A stretch of 60,554 nucleotides of DNA. It comes from Sphingomonas sp. LC-1. GTDB lineage: Bacteria; Pseudomonadota; Alphaproteobacteria; Sphingomonadales; Sphingomonadaceae. The translations under genes were made by a program, and so were the position numbers. Below, one piece after another: positions 1-9,342 of the stretch. The notes under the pieces are model-generated. The model was not told the origin of the DNA, ran no database searches, and worked only from the letters and a program-made list of their open reading frames with translations. How positions within the stretch are numbered: position 1 is the first letter of the stretch; each line of letters opens with the position of its first letter. The DNA is taken from contig NZ_JANZXB010000016.1 of the NCBI RefSeq assembly GCF_025371035.1, forward strand, positions 1-60,554. Reading direction: 5' to 3'.

Positions 1-108
1 TTCGGTCGCCTCAAGGACTGGCGCCGCGTCGCAACCCGATACGATCGCTGCCCTACCGCCTTCTTTTCCGCCATCACCCTCGCTGCCACCGTCATCTTCT
101 GGCTGTGA
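1..108 (+). CDS. IS5-family transposase, C-terminal fragment (cut by window edge)
   Basis: The first 35 codons read in frame to TGA and encode the typical C-terminus of IS5-family DDE transposases: a start FGRLKDWRRVATRYDR and an end LAATVIFWL. The catalytic residues lie upstream, outside the window. The sequence GAGTCCTGACCC shortly after the stop (about 113-125) resembles the terminal inverted repeat of such elements, but the other end is not visible, so the exact boundary is inferred. A decayed relative of the same family occurs at 38713-39159. Confidence 0.85.
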   Translation, partial: FGRLKDWRRVATRYDRCPTAFFSAITLAATVIFWL

Positions 109-244
109 TCAACGAGTCCTGACCCTAAAGCAGCAGGACAAGCGGTCACTCGTTCGCCGGGGTTCCGCGAGCTCGGTATCGTGCGTGTCACTTAAAGCGT
201 CGTTGTGACAGTGTTATCGCGCCGCAGCGCCTGAAACAACCCCG

Positions 245-320
245 TGGTGGGTCCGCCGGGACTCGAACCCGGGACCTCTCGATTAAAAGTCGCTTGCTCT
301 ACCAACTGAGCTACGGACCC
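245..320 (-). tRNA. tRNA-Lys (anticodon TTT)
   Basis: The reverse complement starts GGGTCCG and ends CGGACCC-A-CCA, giving a full 7-bp acceptor stem and an encoded CCA. The D-arm GCTCAGTTGGTAGAGC and T-arm GGTTCGAACCC are canonical. The anticodon loop CTTTTAA holds TTT for lysine. It lies between the IS5 fragment and folK, so the element sits just past the 3' end of a tRNA gene, a common landing zone. Confidence 0.97.
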
Positions 321-340
321 TCCATCGGGGTGGAAGCGAC

Positions 341-817
341 CTAGGGGCGTGGACGCCTGCGGTCAACACCATGTCGCACATGACGCACGCGCCGACCATC
401 GCGCGGGTCCCGCCAGTCCCCCGCGATCGCAGCCAACGGGTGCAGGACGAAGGTGCGGATGGCATAAGCGCCGTGCGGTACGGTCAATCCCGCCGAGCGC
501 CAATGCCCGCCCGACCACAGGATGATGTCGAGATCGATCACCCGCGCGCCCCAGCGCTGGCCGCGCCGTCGCCCAAAAGCTCGTTCGATCCTCTTCAGCG
601 ACGCCAGCATCTCGGGTGGGGTCAGCGTGCTGCGCACCAGTGCGGCGGCATTGGCGAAGGCGCGGATCGACGGACCGACCGGCGCGGTGGTGATGATCGG
701 CGACACCGCATAGACGCCGTCGAGCGCCGCCAGCGCCGCACGAATTTCGGCGCGCGGGCCTCCGTGCCGCCCGGGACGGTTGGAACCCAGCGCAATGGCA
801 TAGCTTGTCGTCGTCAT
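341..817 (-). CDS. folK: 2-amino-4-hydroxy-6-hydroxymethyldihydropteridine pyrophosphokinase (HPPK)
   Basis: FolK transfers pyrophosphate from ATP to 6-hydroxymethyl-7,8-dihydropterin in cytoplasmic folate synthesis. The 158-residue product has the family length. Seen motifs are the N-terminal ALGSN, the RR.G.RWGARVIDLDIIL stretch that binds Mg-ATP through its two aspartates, and the closing VPHGAYAIRTFVLHPL, where the usual HP..RxFVL pattern is recognisable. Its start codon overlaps the first possible start of the divergent glycosylase gene, so there is no intergenic region unless one gene starts further in. Confidence 0.95.
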   Translation of the reverse strand: MTTTSYAIALGSNRPGRHGGPRAEIRAALAALDGVYAVSPIITTAPVGPSIRAFANAAALVRSTLTPPEMLASLKRIERAFGRRRGQRWGARVIDLDIILWSGGHWRSAGLTVPHGAYAIRTFVLHPLAAIAGDWRDPRDGRRVRHVRHGVDRRRPRP

Positions 818-1514
818 GCCCCCCGACTACCGCAGCGCGATGCCCGATGCATCCTTTCCCACCATTCCCGCGCCGTTGATCCCCGTCCAGCCGCCGCGCG
901 ACTGCCCGCTCTGCCCACGCCTCGCCGCGGTTCGCGCCGCGGTCGCCGCCGAATATCCCGGTTGGTGGAATGCGCCGGTCCCACCCTTCGGCGATGCCGA
1001 TCCCTGGCTGGCGGTGGTCGGCCTCGCCCCCGGCAAGCATGGCGCGCATCGGACGGGTCGTCCCTTTACCGGCGATGGCGCGGGGCCGCTTCTCTATGGC
1101 ACGCTCGCCAAATTCGGGCTCGCCGAGGGGAATTTCGAGGCGCGGGTCGATGACGGCCTGACACTGACGGGTGCGGTCATCCTGAACGCGGTCAAATGCC
1201 TGCCGCCCGAGAACAAGCCGACGCCCGACGAAATCCGGACCTGCCGCCCGTTTCTGGAGCAGGAACTGGCCGCGCTGGGCGGACTGAAGGTGGTCATCGC
1301 CCTGGGCCAGATCGCGCACCAGTCGGTGGTCAAGGCGCTGGGCGGCAAGCTGCCCAAGACTCGATTCGCCCATCTCGCCGAGCACCGGATGCCGGGCGGC
1401 GGGCCGGTGGTGCTCGATAGCTATCACTGCTCGCGCTACAACCAGAATACCGGAAGACTGACACCCGATATGTTCGAGGCCGTCTTCGCCCGCGCGGTGG
1501 CGTTGCGGGGCTGA
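816..1514 (+). CDS. Uracil-DNA glycosylase family 5 (UdgB-type)
   Basis: Likely removes uracil, hypoxanthine and related damaged bases from DNA. The 232-residue product shows family 5 hallmarks: two Cys pairs for the 4Fe-4S cluster (CPLCPRL near the N-terminus, KCLPP and later C of TCRPF), the motif GLAPGKHGAHRTGRPFTGD, and the C-terminal HCSRYNQNTGRLT. The active-site GLAPG lacks the Asp of family 1, as expected for family 5. The start at 816 overlaps the folK start; an in-frame ATG at 840 would leave 22 bp between the genes and is a credible alternative. Confidence 0.9.
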   Translation: MPPDYRSAMPDASFPTIPAPLIPVQPPRDCPLCPRLAAVRAAVAAEYPGWWNAPVPPFGDADPWLAVVGLAPGKHGAHRTGRPFTGDGAGPLLYGTLAKFGLAEGNFEARVDDGLTLTGAVILNAVKCLPPENKPTPDEIRTCRPFLEQELAALGGLKVVIALGQIAHQSVVKALGGKLPKTRFAHLAEHRMPGGGPVVLDSYHCSRYNQNTGRLTPDMFEAVFARAVALRG

Positions 1515-1520
1515 ATCCCG

Positions 1521-1598
1521 ATCGTCGCCTCAGCGAAGGCTGGGGCCTCTGACGAACAAAGCCCGGCCGAGAGGGGTCCCAGCCTTCGCTGGGACGAC
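1521..1598. repeat. Palindromic intergenic repeat (AGCGAAGGCTGGG family)
   Basis: Two inverted arms around CAGCGAAGGCTGGGG and CCCAGCCTTCGCTGGG face each other across about 35 bp, in the gap between two convergent genes. This is the structure of REP/BIME-like elements common between sphingomonad genes; it may also act as a bidirectional terminator. It resembles the pair at 13637-13791. Confidence 0.7.
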
Positions 1599-1602
1599 GA
1601 CC

Positions 1603-2451
<849 letters not shown>

Positions 2452-2470
2452 GGCCACGCCCTTTAATGGC

Positions 2471-3490
2471 TCAAATTTCCTCCGTCACGCACCGAGTGGC
2501 CAGACGCGCATGCAATTTGTCGAGGAAGGGGCCTGGCTCATCGAGCCGTAGCGCCACGGCCCGCACCGGATCGCGCCGCCAGCGCGACCGGGGCGGCAAA
2601 GGTGGGTCCAGCCGGAGGAGCAGATTGGGCCAGGCCAGCAGCGCGATGTTCCAACTGTCCGGCGCCCGCACCGTCGCGCCGTCGGGGTTCGCCTGTACGG
2701 CGGTGATGGCGGCATAGGGGATCATATGGTCGACCAGGATACCGGCGCGTATCCGCACCCCGGTATCGGTCAACAAAATGGGGGCCAGCCGCAGCGACTT
2801 GATGAGCCCGATCAGATAGAGAAGCGATACGTCGCTGACCACGAACAGGATCAGCGCCAGCGTCCGGTTCCAATGCGCGATCAGCAAATGGGTGACGCCG
2901 ATCTCGACACAGGACAACAGCAGCAGCGCGATCATCATCGGTTGAAGCTGCCGGTGATAACCAAAGCCGATCGCGCCCGGCGGAATGTCGGGCGCGGCCT
3001 TCCAGCGGAACAGCGCCAGATGGAGCAATGCCGCCCCCGCGACCGCGAGGCGGGCAAGCGGACGCGGCAGCATTTCGGCGAGCAGGTCGATCCAGCGATC
3101 CGCATCGCTGCGTCGCCAGTGCCGGACCCGCTCGGCGGCGCGCCACATTCCCCATCCGCCATGCAGGGCGATCGCCACGACCGGTACCGCCAACGCCCAG
3201 GGCATGGCGATCAGCGCCGCCCGAATCGGCGCGGGCGACAGGCTGAGCACCGCTATCCCCGCCGCCGCCATCGCCGCAATCCCTGCCCGCCAGCCGGGGC
3301 GACGGTCGCGCGCGATCAGGCCCAGCATCATCGCATCCGACGCGATCCACAGGAACAGCAATGCCGCCACATGCGGATGCGCCGAAGCGAGGGGCAAGCG
3401 GAGCAGCGCCGCCGCCCCGGCGATGACGATGGGCGGCACCAACCCGGAAAGCGTAAATCCACCTGTGTCGGTCGACCGGGCGATCATCAT
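2471..3490 (-). CDS. Polytopic membrane protein of unknown function
   Basis: The 339-residue product has about seven or eight hydrophobic segments (roughly residues 15-35, 40-60, 70-90, 93-112, 145-163, 180-205, 210-232) and then a soluble tail of about 100 residues starting ILLTDTGVRIRAGILVDHMIPY, with a beta-rich look resembling bacterial PH-like (bPH2) tails. I do not recognise the family. Two ATG codons in a row (3490, 3487) follow AGGGGGA. It sits between aguA and aguB, but a terminator separates it from aguA, so it probably forms a unit with aguB, 19 bp downstream. A transport role for polyamines would be a guess. Confidence 0.8.
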   Translation of the reverse strand: MMIARSTDTGGFTLSGLVPPIVIAGAAALLRLPLASAHPHVAALLFLWIASDAMMLGLIARDRRPGWRAGIAAMAAAGIAVLSLSPAPIRAALIAMPWALAVPVVAIALHGGWGMWRAAERVRHWRRSDADRWIDLLAEMLPRPLARLAVAGAALLHLALFRWKAAPDIPPGAIGFGYHRQLQPMMIALLLLSCVEIGVTHLLIAHWNRTLALILFVVSDVSLLYLIGLIKSLRLAPILLTDTGVRIRAGILVDHMIPYAAITAVQANPDGATVRAPDSWNIALLAWPNLLLRLDPPLPPRSRWRRDPVRAVALRLDEPGPFLDKLHARLATRCVTEEI

Positions 3491-3631
3491 GGCGCGTCCC
3501 CCTGTAGATGCGGGGCGATCCTATCCCACCCTATGATCGGCGTCACGCGGTTCGGCGCCCCCTCCTCCATTCCACCTGAACGCAGGGCAAGTTACGGGGA
3601 AAGGCCGATCCCGTCCCTACCGACCATCACG

Positions 3632-3668
3632 AAAAGGGCCTACGCTCCCTATGGAAGCGCAGGCCCTT
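3632..3668 (-). terminator. Rho-independent terminator after aguA
   Basis: On the minus strand an 8-bp arm AAGGGCCT pairs with AGGCCCTT, extended by a 4-bp inner stem (AGCG/CGCT), and a TTTT run follows. It lies 24 bp past the aguA stop. The rest of the 3491-3691 gap probably holds the promoter of the membrane-protein/aguB unit. Confidence 0.75.
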
Positions 3669-3691
3669 CGTCTTCCGACAGGCTCGGCGCG

Positions 3692-4693
3692 TCAGAGCGC
3701 CGGTATCTGCTGCGAAATGCAGTGGAAGCTGCCGCCGCCGGTCAGGATCGCATCGGCGCGCAGGCCCACCACTTCGCGGTCGGGGAAGATCGCCTGGATC
3801 GCCGCGACGCCCGCCGCGTCGTTCTCGCTGCCATAGAGCGGCACGACGACCGCCGCATTGCCGATATAGAAGTTCATATAGCTGGCGGGCACGATCTCCT
3901 CGTCGCGCAGCACCCGACCCGGCGAGGGGATGGTCACGACCTCCAGCCCCGCCGCCTCGGCTGTGCGCTTGGCGGCGGCATAGACCTGCCAATTGGGATC
4001 ATTCTCCGCCGCTTCCGGCAAGGCGATCCGGTTCGGCCCGACGAAGCGCGCCAGATTGTCGACATGGCCATCGGTGTGATCGTTGAGCAGTCCGTCGCCC
4101 AGCCACACCACGCGGGTCAGCCCCAGATCCTGCGCCAGCCGTTCGGTGATCGCTTCCTCGGTCAGTTCGGGATTGCGATTGGGGTTCAGCAGGCACTGGC
4201 GCGTGGTGACGACCAGGCCGGTGCCGTCGCCGTCGATCGCACCGCCCTCCAGCACCCAGTCGCAGGGCGTGGCGGCGATGCCGCGATCCTCGGCCAGCCG
4301 CGCGCCGACCGTGTCGTCGCCCGGCAGGTCATATTTCCCGCCCCAGCCATTGAACCGGAACAGCCGGGCCGAACCATCGCCCGTGACGATCGGTCCGGTA
4401 TCGCGCAACCAGATGTCACCGAAAGGCTGCACTACCACATCGGCGAGATCACCCGCCATGTCGCGGGCGGCATCGGCGGCCTCGCCATCGGCGGCGACCA
4501 GGATCACCCGTTCGCCCCGGCCCCCGGCATGGACGGCGCGGGCAAAGGCCAGAACCTCCTCGCGCGCGGGTTCCAGATCGTCTTCCCACAGCTCGGGATG
4601 GCTGGGAAAGCCGATCCATACGGCCTCATGCCGGGCCCATTCGGGTGGCGGAGGCGTCGTCGCGGATGGCGTGGTCACCGATGACGTGGTCAC
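3692..4693 (-). CDS. aguA: Agmatine deiminase
   Basis: Converts agmatine to N-carbamoylputrescine and ammonia. The 333-residue product belongs to the guanidine-modifying superfamily: WLRDTGP and [10 protein letters not shown] near the middle, the acid/His pair in [14 protein letters not shown], and the catalytic Cys in [13 protein letters not shown] at the C-terminus. I chose GTG 4693, whose GTGA overlaps the stop of the upstream peptidase gene; the open frame runs 46 codons further but that part lies inside the peptidase gene and is not conserved-looking. With aguB it makes putrescine. Confidence 0.94.
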   Translation of the reverse strand: MTTSSVTTPSATTPPPPEWARHEAVWIGFPSHPELWEDDLEPAREEVLAFARAVHAGGRGERVILVAADGEAADAARDMAGDLADVVVQPFGDIWLRDTGPIVTGDGSARLFRFNGWGGKYDLPGDDTVGARLAEDRGIAATPCDWVLEGGAIDGDGTGLVVTTRQCLLNPNRNPELTEEAITERLAQDLGLTRVVWLGDGLLNDHTDGHVDNLARFVGPNRIALPEAAENDPNWQVYAAAKRTAEAAGLEVVTIPSPGRVLRDEEIVPASYMNFYIGNAAVVVPLYGSENDAAGVAAIQAIFPDREVVGLRADAILTGGGSFHCISQQIPAL

Positions 4694-6327
4694 TGGGCGT
4701 TCTTCCTGCTTTGATCGCGGATGCTGCGAAATTCGGCGGTGGGATACCAGTTGGGCCACAGGCCCGGCCGGTCCGCCAGCGTCCTGCCCAATTGATAATA
4801 GACCGTCAAATCCTCGACCGCGCCCGACCAATCCCAGTTGGGATCATATTCGTCGGCGGGCTTGTGATAGCGGTGGGCGACATAGTCCTCCGCCGCCGCC
4901 TTGCCCGCCGCGACGCCGCCCATCACCTTGTCCTGTCCCGACCCGCCATCGAGCATCGGCACGCCCAGCTTGGCGAAGGAGAAATGGTCGGACCGGTAAT
5001 AGCTGCCCCGTTCCGGATTGGCTTCCTCGCCGATATAGCGGCCCTGCGCGCCGACCAGCCCCTTGGCGATGTCCTCGATCTCGGACTTGCCCTTGCCGAT
5101 CAGCACGAAATCCTTGGACCGGCCGGTGACGTTCAGCCCGTCCATATTGACCCCGCCCACCGTGCGAGCGAGCGGAAAGACCGGGTGCTGCGCATAATAG
5201 CCCGAGCCGAGCAGCCCGCTTTCCTCCGCCGTCACCGCCAGGAACGCGATCGACCGCTTGGCCGGTCCCGCCTTGGCCTGCGCCTCTGCCAGCGCGACCA
5301 GTCCCGCCACGCCGCTCGCATTGTCGAGCGCGCCGTTGCAGATATCGTCGCCATCCACCGCGTCGCACCGTCCCAGATGGTCCCAATGCGCGGAATACAG
5401 GACATAATCCCCCGGCTCGGTGGTACCGGGCAGCAGGCCGACGACATTCTTCGACGCCTGGCGCCGGATCGTGTTGGTGAACCCGCCCGACAAAGTCAGG
5501 CCGAGCGGCACCGCCTTGAACCCCTTGGTCTGCGCCGCCTTGGTCAGGGTGGCGAGGTCCTTGCCCGCCGCCTTCAGGATGCGCTCCGCCACCGGCTGTT
5601 GCAGCCAGCCGATCACCTGGCTCTGGTCCATGTGATCGCCCGCCTCGTCCAGTTCGAGCTGCGGCCCGGTCCAGGAGGATTGCACCACCGCCCAAGGATA
5701 GGCGGCCGGTTCGGTCTGATGCACGATCAGCGCGGCCGCGGCGCCGTGCTTGGTGGCATTCTCGAACTTATAGGGCCATCGACCATACCAGGTCATCGCC
5801 CGCCCCTCGAACGGCCCCTCGCGCCCCATGGTCTGCCAGTCGGCGTCGTTCACCAGGATGATCACCGTCTTGCCGCGCACATCGACCCCGGCATAATCGT
5901 CCCAGCCCTTTTCGGGCGCGGTGATGCCATAGCCGACAAAGACCATCTCGCTATTCGCCACATCGATCTTCGGTGTGACGCGATAGGTGCCGACCACCAT
6001 ATCGGTCCGATAGGCCAGCGACATGGGTTGCCCCTTGCCCCTGACCGTAAAGGGCTGGACGTCGGTCGCGGTGATCTCGACCATGGGCACGTCCTGGGTC
6101 CAGCTTCCCTTGTTGCCGGGCTTCAGCCCCGCCTTCTGAAAGCGGTCGATGATATAGGCGACCGTCTTGTCCTCGGCGGGCGTGGTGGGCGCGCGTCCTT
6201 CATATTCGTCGGACGACAGCGTCTGCGTGACGGTCTTCAGCGTATCGACCGAAATGGCGGGCCGCTCCTGCGCAAGGGCGGTGCCGGACATGAGGGCGAT
6301 CAGTGACAGGGCAAGAAGACGCGACAT
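4690..6327 (-). CDS. Secreted M28-family zinc peptidase with PA domain
   Basis: A 545-residue exported metallopeptidase. Residues 1-19 form a signal peptide ([19 protein letters not shown]). A PA-like insert spans about 115-270. The M28 core follows with its metal ligands: His/Asp in YSAHWDHLG, Asp in GALDNASGV, the Glu pair in [12 protein letters not shown], Asp in NMDGLN and His in [13 protein letters not shown]. Start chosen at ATG 6327 because GGGAG lies 7 nt upstream and the signal peptide begins there. It is the first gene of a coupled unit with aguA (4-bp overlap). Confidence 0.92.
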   Translation of the reverse strand: MSRLLALSLIALMSGTALAQERPAISVDTLKTVTQTLSSDEYEGRAPTTPAEDKTVAYIIDRFQKAGLKPGNKGSWTQDVPMVEITATDVQPFTVRGKGQPMSLAYRTDMVVGTYRVTPKIDVANSEMVFVGYGITAPEKGWDDYAGVDVRGKTVIILVNDADWQTMGREGPFEGRAMTWYGRWPYKFENATKHGAAAALIVHQTEPAAYPWAVVQSSWTGPQLELDEAGDHMDQSQVIGWLQQPVAERILKAAGKDLATLTKAAQTKGFKAVPLGLTLSGGFTNTIRRQASKNVVGLLPGTTEPGDYVLYSAHWDHLGRCDAVDGDDICNGALDNASGVAGLVALAEAQAKAGPAKRSIAFLAVTAEESGLLGSGYYAQHPVFPLARTVGGVNMDGLNVTGRSKDFVLIGKGKSEIEDIAKGLVGAQGRYIGEEANPERGSYYRSDHFSFAKLGVPMLDGGSGQDKVMGGVAAGKAAAEDYVAHRYHKPADEYDPNWDWSGAVEDLTVYYQLGRTLADRPGLWPNWYPTAEFRSIRDQSRKNAQ

Positions 6328-6520
6328 AACAAGCTCCCGAATGCGATGCGTGCATGTCTGACATGCACCCCCCACGACGCGCAAGCGAACAGCCCACAAG
6401 CGAAAATGTCGCCATATCCGATCTTCTTGCGATTGAGTTCATGCGATGCGGAGCGTCAGCATCGATGCGCCACTTCCAATTCCGGCCTGTCTGCGTCTCG
6501 TTCCGTTCTCGTCGAAAGGC

Positions 6521-7276
6521 ATGATGATGACGATGCGCATTGTCGCAATGGCCCTCGTGCTATTGGCAGCAACAAGTTGTGGATCGGCCTCGACTGATCG
6601 CGACATTACAACGGAGTCGGCCTCGGTACCACCACCACCTCCTCCTCCTCCTCCGCCGCCGCCTGCCGCGGAGCCGATTGTAATGATACGGATGCCAAAT
6701 TTCCCTTGGCCGCCACCCGCCCCTTCCGCGCGCGCTACCATTTCGGCGGCGAGGTTCGGACGCATTCAAACCCTGGGCGAAGCGGCGGATCGACTAAGCA
6801 GCGCTTTGGAAAGGTCAGGCTATACGGAGATCGGCTATTATGCCGCACCCGGCGGCTTCGCACTTGTCACGCGTATCGAACGCATGCGCGATGATGGCCG
6901 TCCATGGTCTCAGGTCGGGCGGTTCGACATCGAGTCACAAGCGTCGTTGCCGGACCCGTTCACGCTCTCGGACTATCTTACCGCATTACTACGTGCGCCA
7001 CCCGGTCGGTATCGATTGATCGCATTCATCGTCAGCGATCATATCACCCCCAGCAACGGGCCATCGATAGGTTTCAACGATGTCGACCGCATTCTCGAAA
7101 ATGGGAGCGACAGGCTCGACAACCAAACGAAAAGCCAGGCCTTCACGCCCAATCATAAGGTCATCGCCCTGATATACGAGTTCGTCCGGCGGCGCGGTGA
7201 GGCCGCGACACAGGCCAAACCCAGTCGACTGGAAGCCAGCCAACACCTCCGCGGCGCTCAACTTCTACAGTATTGA
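6521..7276 (+). CDS. Putative lipoprotein with polyproline linker, function unknown
   Basis: The 251-residue product starts MMMTMRIVAMALVLLAATSC, a lipoprotein-type signal with Cys as the likely lipidated residue. A run of 12 prolines follows, then a folded domain of about 170 residues containing GYTEIGYYAAPGGFALVTR and RYRLIAFIVSDH. The pattern suggests a surface-tethered domain on a stiff linker. I do not recognise the family. AAAGG stands before ATG 6521; an upstream ATG (6446) would put 25 odd residues before the signal. The gene after it, 31 bp away, is likely co-transcribed. Confidence 0.8.
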   Translation: MMMTMRIVAMALVLLAATSCGSASTDRDITTESASVPPPPPPPPPPPPAAEPIVMIRMPNFPWPPPAPSARATISAARFGRIQTLGEAADRLSSALERSGYTEIGYYAAPGGFALVTRIERMRDDGRPWSQVGRFDIESQASLPDPFTLSDYLTALLRAPPGRYRLIAFIVSDHITPSNGPSIGFNDVDRILENGSDRLDNQTKSQAFTPNHKVIALIYEFVRRRGEAATQAKPSRLEASQHLRGAQLLQY

Positions 7277-7307
7277 TGCAACAATCGAAGACAACAGGAG
7301 CGATCCG

Positions 7308-7733
7308 ATGCAAAGTTATCGCACTATACTGATGACGACATGGCTGATCGGTGGCGGTATAATCATTTTGCTCTTCATCGTTCAGACCCAATTGGGTGCA
7401 TTCAGTGGCGATGAAGCGAAAGCCTGGGAATGGCTTTCGCCAAACCTGTTTCCGACGTTGACGCTCGTTTTGGGAGTTACCCAATTGACGAAACCGGGGT
7501 CGGCACACGTGTCGAAACGACGCCCCCCGCTATTCCTGCCGTCATTGCTGACAAGCATCTTGTTTCTGGCTGCCCTTATCCTGTCGATTCTTCTTCAGCC
7601 ATTTACGAACAAGAAACCGATTGAAGCTTTGTACCAAGCCAATGTATGGCTTGGACCGCTGCAAGGGTTCGTCAGTTCGACGCTCGGCGTCTTCTTCGCG
7701 CGCGAAATTCCCAAAGGGGCCAGCAACTACTGA
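7308..7733 (+). CDS. Small membrane protein, function unknown
   Basis: The 141-residue product has two clear transmembrane helices (about residues 9-26 and 74-94), a moderately hydrophobic stretch near 50 and a possible third one near the C-terminus. AGGAG lies 7 nt before ATG 7308; the open frame extends upstream but overlaps the lipoprotein gene. The pair with the preceding lipoprotein, lower in GC than the surroundings, looks like a small acquired or fast-evolving unit. Family not recognised. Confidence 0.75.
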   Translation: MQSYRTILMTTWLIGGGIIILLFIVQTQLGAFSGDEAKAWEWLSPNLFPTLTLVLGVTQLTKPGSAHVSKRRPPLFLPSLLTSILFLAALILSILLQPFTNKKPIEALYQANVWLGPLQGFVSSTLGVFFAREIPKGASNY

Positions 7734-7744
7734 TACCCGAAACG

Positions 7745-7771
7745 AAAAAAGGCGGCCCCGAAGGACCGCCT
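7745..7771 (-). terminator. Rho-independent terminator after rpsD
   Basis: On the minus strand AGGCGG-TCC-TTCG-GGG-CCGCCT forms a GC stem with a UUCG-type tetraloop, followed directly by seven T residues. It lies 27 bp past the rpsD stop and also before the end of the convergent membrane-protein gene. Confidence 0.88.
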
Positions 7772-7797
7772 CTTCGTATTCGGTAAGACCCGAAAAC

Positions 7798-8412
7798 TTA
7801 GCGCGAATAGAATTCGACGACCAGGTTCGGTTCCATCTTCACCGGATAGGGCACCTCGTCCAGCGTCGGCACGCGGGTCAGGGCGACCTTGGTGTTGCCG
7901 TCGGCGGTGACGTAATCGGGCACTTCACGCTCGGCGAGCTGCTGTGCCTCGAGGACCAGCGCCATTTCGGTCGCCTTCGAGCCCAGCGAGATCTCGTCGC
8001 CGACGAAGCAGCGGCGCGACGCGATGTTGCACTTCACGCCGTTGACGCGGATGTGGCCGTGGCTGACCAGCTGGCGCGCGGCGAAGATCGTCGGCGCGAA
8101 CTTGGCGCGGTACACGATCATGTCCAGACGCTGCTCGAGCAGGCCGATCAGGTTCTGCGAGGTATCGCCCTTCATGCGGGCGGCTTCCTGGTAGCAGGCC
8201 TTGAACTGCTTCTCGGTCACGTCGCCATAATAGCCCTTCAGCTTCTGCTTGGCGCGCAGCTGCAGACCGAAGTCCGACATCTTGCCCTTGCGACGCTGAC
8301 CATGCTGGCCGGGGCCGTATTCACGCTTGTTGACCGGGCTCTTGGGACGACCCCAGATGTTCTCGCCCATACGGCGGTCGAGCTTGTACTTCGCGCTCTG
8401 ACGCTTCGACAT
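7798..8412 (-). CDS. rpsD: 30S ribosomal protein S4
   Basis: S4 nucleates assembly of the 30S body. The 204-residue product has the usual alphaproteobacterial N-terminus ([21 protein letters not shown]) and the S4 RNA-binding domain at about 94-155 ([20 protein letters not shown], then SHGHIRVNG). It is encoded alone, away from the large ribosomal operons, and ends in a strong terminator. Confidence 0.98.
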   Translation of the reverse strand: MSKRQSAKYKLDRRMGENIWGRPKSPVNKREYGPGQHGQRRKGKMSDFGLQLRAKQKLKGYYGDVTEKQFKACYQEAARMKGDTSQNLIGLLEQRLDMIVYRAKFAPTIFAARQLVSHGHIRVNGVKCNIASRRCFVGDEISLGSKATEMALVLEAQQLAEREVPDYVTADGNTKVALTRVPTLDEVPYPVKMEPNLVVEFYSR

Positions 8413-8525
8413 GTATATTCCTTAGCAACTACGAACGACGTTGGTCCCGGTATCGCACCATGCCAGTCTTTGTGGGACGAGCGCAGGCCCACCGCTTCAC
8501 CGGGATGCGGGGGCAATTGCGAAGG

Positions 8526-8550
8526 GGCGCGCCTAACGGACGGGCGCGCC
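8526..8550. repeat. Inverted repeat of GGCGCGCC
   Basis: Two copies of the self-complementary 8-mer GGCGCGCC are separated by 9 bp in the gap between rpsD and the small secreted protein gene. It can form a very stable hairpin without a T-run; it could end transcription of the small gene or be part of the rpsD leader. Confidence 0.45.
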
Positions 8551-8570
8551 GGAGTCAAGCGAGGCGGCGC

Positions 8571-8801
8571 TCAGCTGCCCTGCACGGTGCTTAGCCGGCT
8601 CGCGGCGTCGTCCACATCCTTTCGCGCATCGGCGGCGATCATGTCCCATTCCTCACGCGTGTGGCAGACCTTGCGCCCACCCAGGCGCGATCCGGTGGGG
8701 GCCTCCGAACGACAAATCCTCTTCTCCTTCGGCTTGGGGGCCGGCGGTGTCGACTCGGCCTGTTGTCCCGCCAGGGTCAGCAGCAGCAAGGTGGTCAGCA
8801 T
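8571..8801 (-). CDS. Small exported protein with CR...TGSRL...C motif
   Basis: The 76-residue product has an N-terminal hydrophobic segment (LTTLLLLTLAG), a Pro/Lys linker and a conserved-looking core CRSEAPTGSRLGGRKVCHTR followed by EEWDMIAADAR. Two cysteines 15 residues apart could form a disulfide in the periplasm. The core resembles short exported proteins often seen in sphingomonads; no function is known to me. Confidence 0.75.
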   Translation of the reverse strand: MLTTLLLLTLAGQQAESTPPAPKPKEKRICRSEAPTGSRLGGRKVCHTREEWDMIAADARKDVDDAASRLSTVQGS

Positions 8802-8901
8802 CGTCCTCTTCTCCCATCGGAACAGCCGGGCGGGATGCTAACGCCATCCCTTCCCCCACCGCAAGCCGGGCTGGACAGCGCGCGCGCCGCCCGGCAGAGC
8901 C

Positions 8902-9216
8902 ATGGCCATGACCCAGATACTCGCCGGCCCCGATTGCACGACCATGGCGGAGGTCCGCGCAGGCGTCGACCAGCTCGACCGCGAACTCGTGGCGCTGCTC
9001 GCGCGCCGCTTCGGCTATATGGACGCCGCCGCGCGGATCAAGCCGAGCCGCGACCGCGTGCGCGACGAGGGTCGCAAGGCCCAGGTGATCGACCAGGCGC
9101 GCGTCGAGGCAAAGCGGCTAGGTGTGCCGGAGATGGTCGTGGCGGAGATGTGGGAAACGCTGGTCGAGGGGTCGATCGCCTATGAGCTGGCAACCTTCGA
9201 TCGGACGCGGGGGTAA
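8902..9216 (+). CDS. Chorismate mutase, AroQ class (PchB-like)
   Basis: The 104-residue all-helical protein matches stand-alone AroQ chorismate mutases, which turn chorismate into prephenate for phenylalanine and tyrosine. The N-terminal helix EVRAGVDQLDRELVALLARR and the later R..VI...R and W..L.E..I.YEL pattern are typical. Length and pattern also fit isochorismate pyruvate lyases (PchB); without salicylate genes nearby the mutase role is more likely. Confidence 0.85.
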   Translation: MAMTQILAGPDCTTMAEVRAGVDQLDRELVALLARRFGYMDAAARIKPSRDRVRDEGRKAQVIDQARVEAKRLGVPEMVVAEMWETLVEGSIAYELATFDRTRG

Positions 9217-9230
9217 GGCGCCCCCAACTC

Positions 9231-9332
9231 CGTTCAGGCTGAGCGTAGTCGAAGCCCACGCCGCAGGCTGCGCCACAAGCGCTGTTGGGCACAGCCAATC
9301 CCTTGGCCTTCGACTTCGCTCAGCCTGAACGG
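9231..9332. repeat. REP-like pair, GTTCAGGCTGAGCG-AGTCGAAG family
   Basis: An arm CGTTCAGGCTGAGCGTAGTC (extended by GAAG) and its inverted partner CTTCGACTTCGCTCAGCCTG (extended by AACGG) lie 53 bp apart between convergent genes. Other copies are at 10079, 10440-10535, 25841 and 32789-32870, making this the main dispersed repeat of the core part. Confidence 0.85.
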
Positions 9333-9342
9333 AGGTAGTGCG

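Noticed and set aside
2726-4684. 652-codon open frame on the plus strand
   Set aside because: It lies opposite the membrane-protein and aguA genes; its sequence is Arg/Asp/His-rich with no domain, as expected of an antisense frame in high-GC DNA.
4645-6306. 553-codon plus-strand frame opposite the M28 peptidase
   Set aside because: The minus strand has a signal peptide and all metal ligands; the plus frame is low-complexity and mirrors it.
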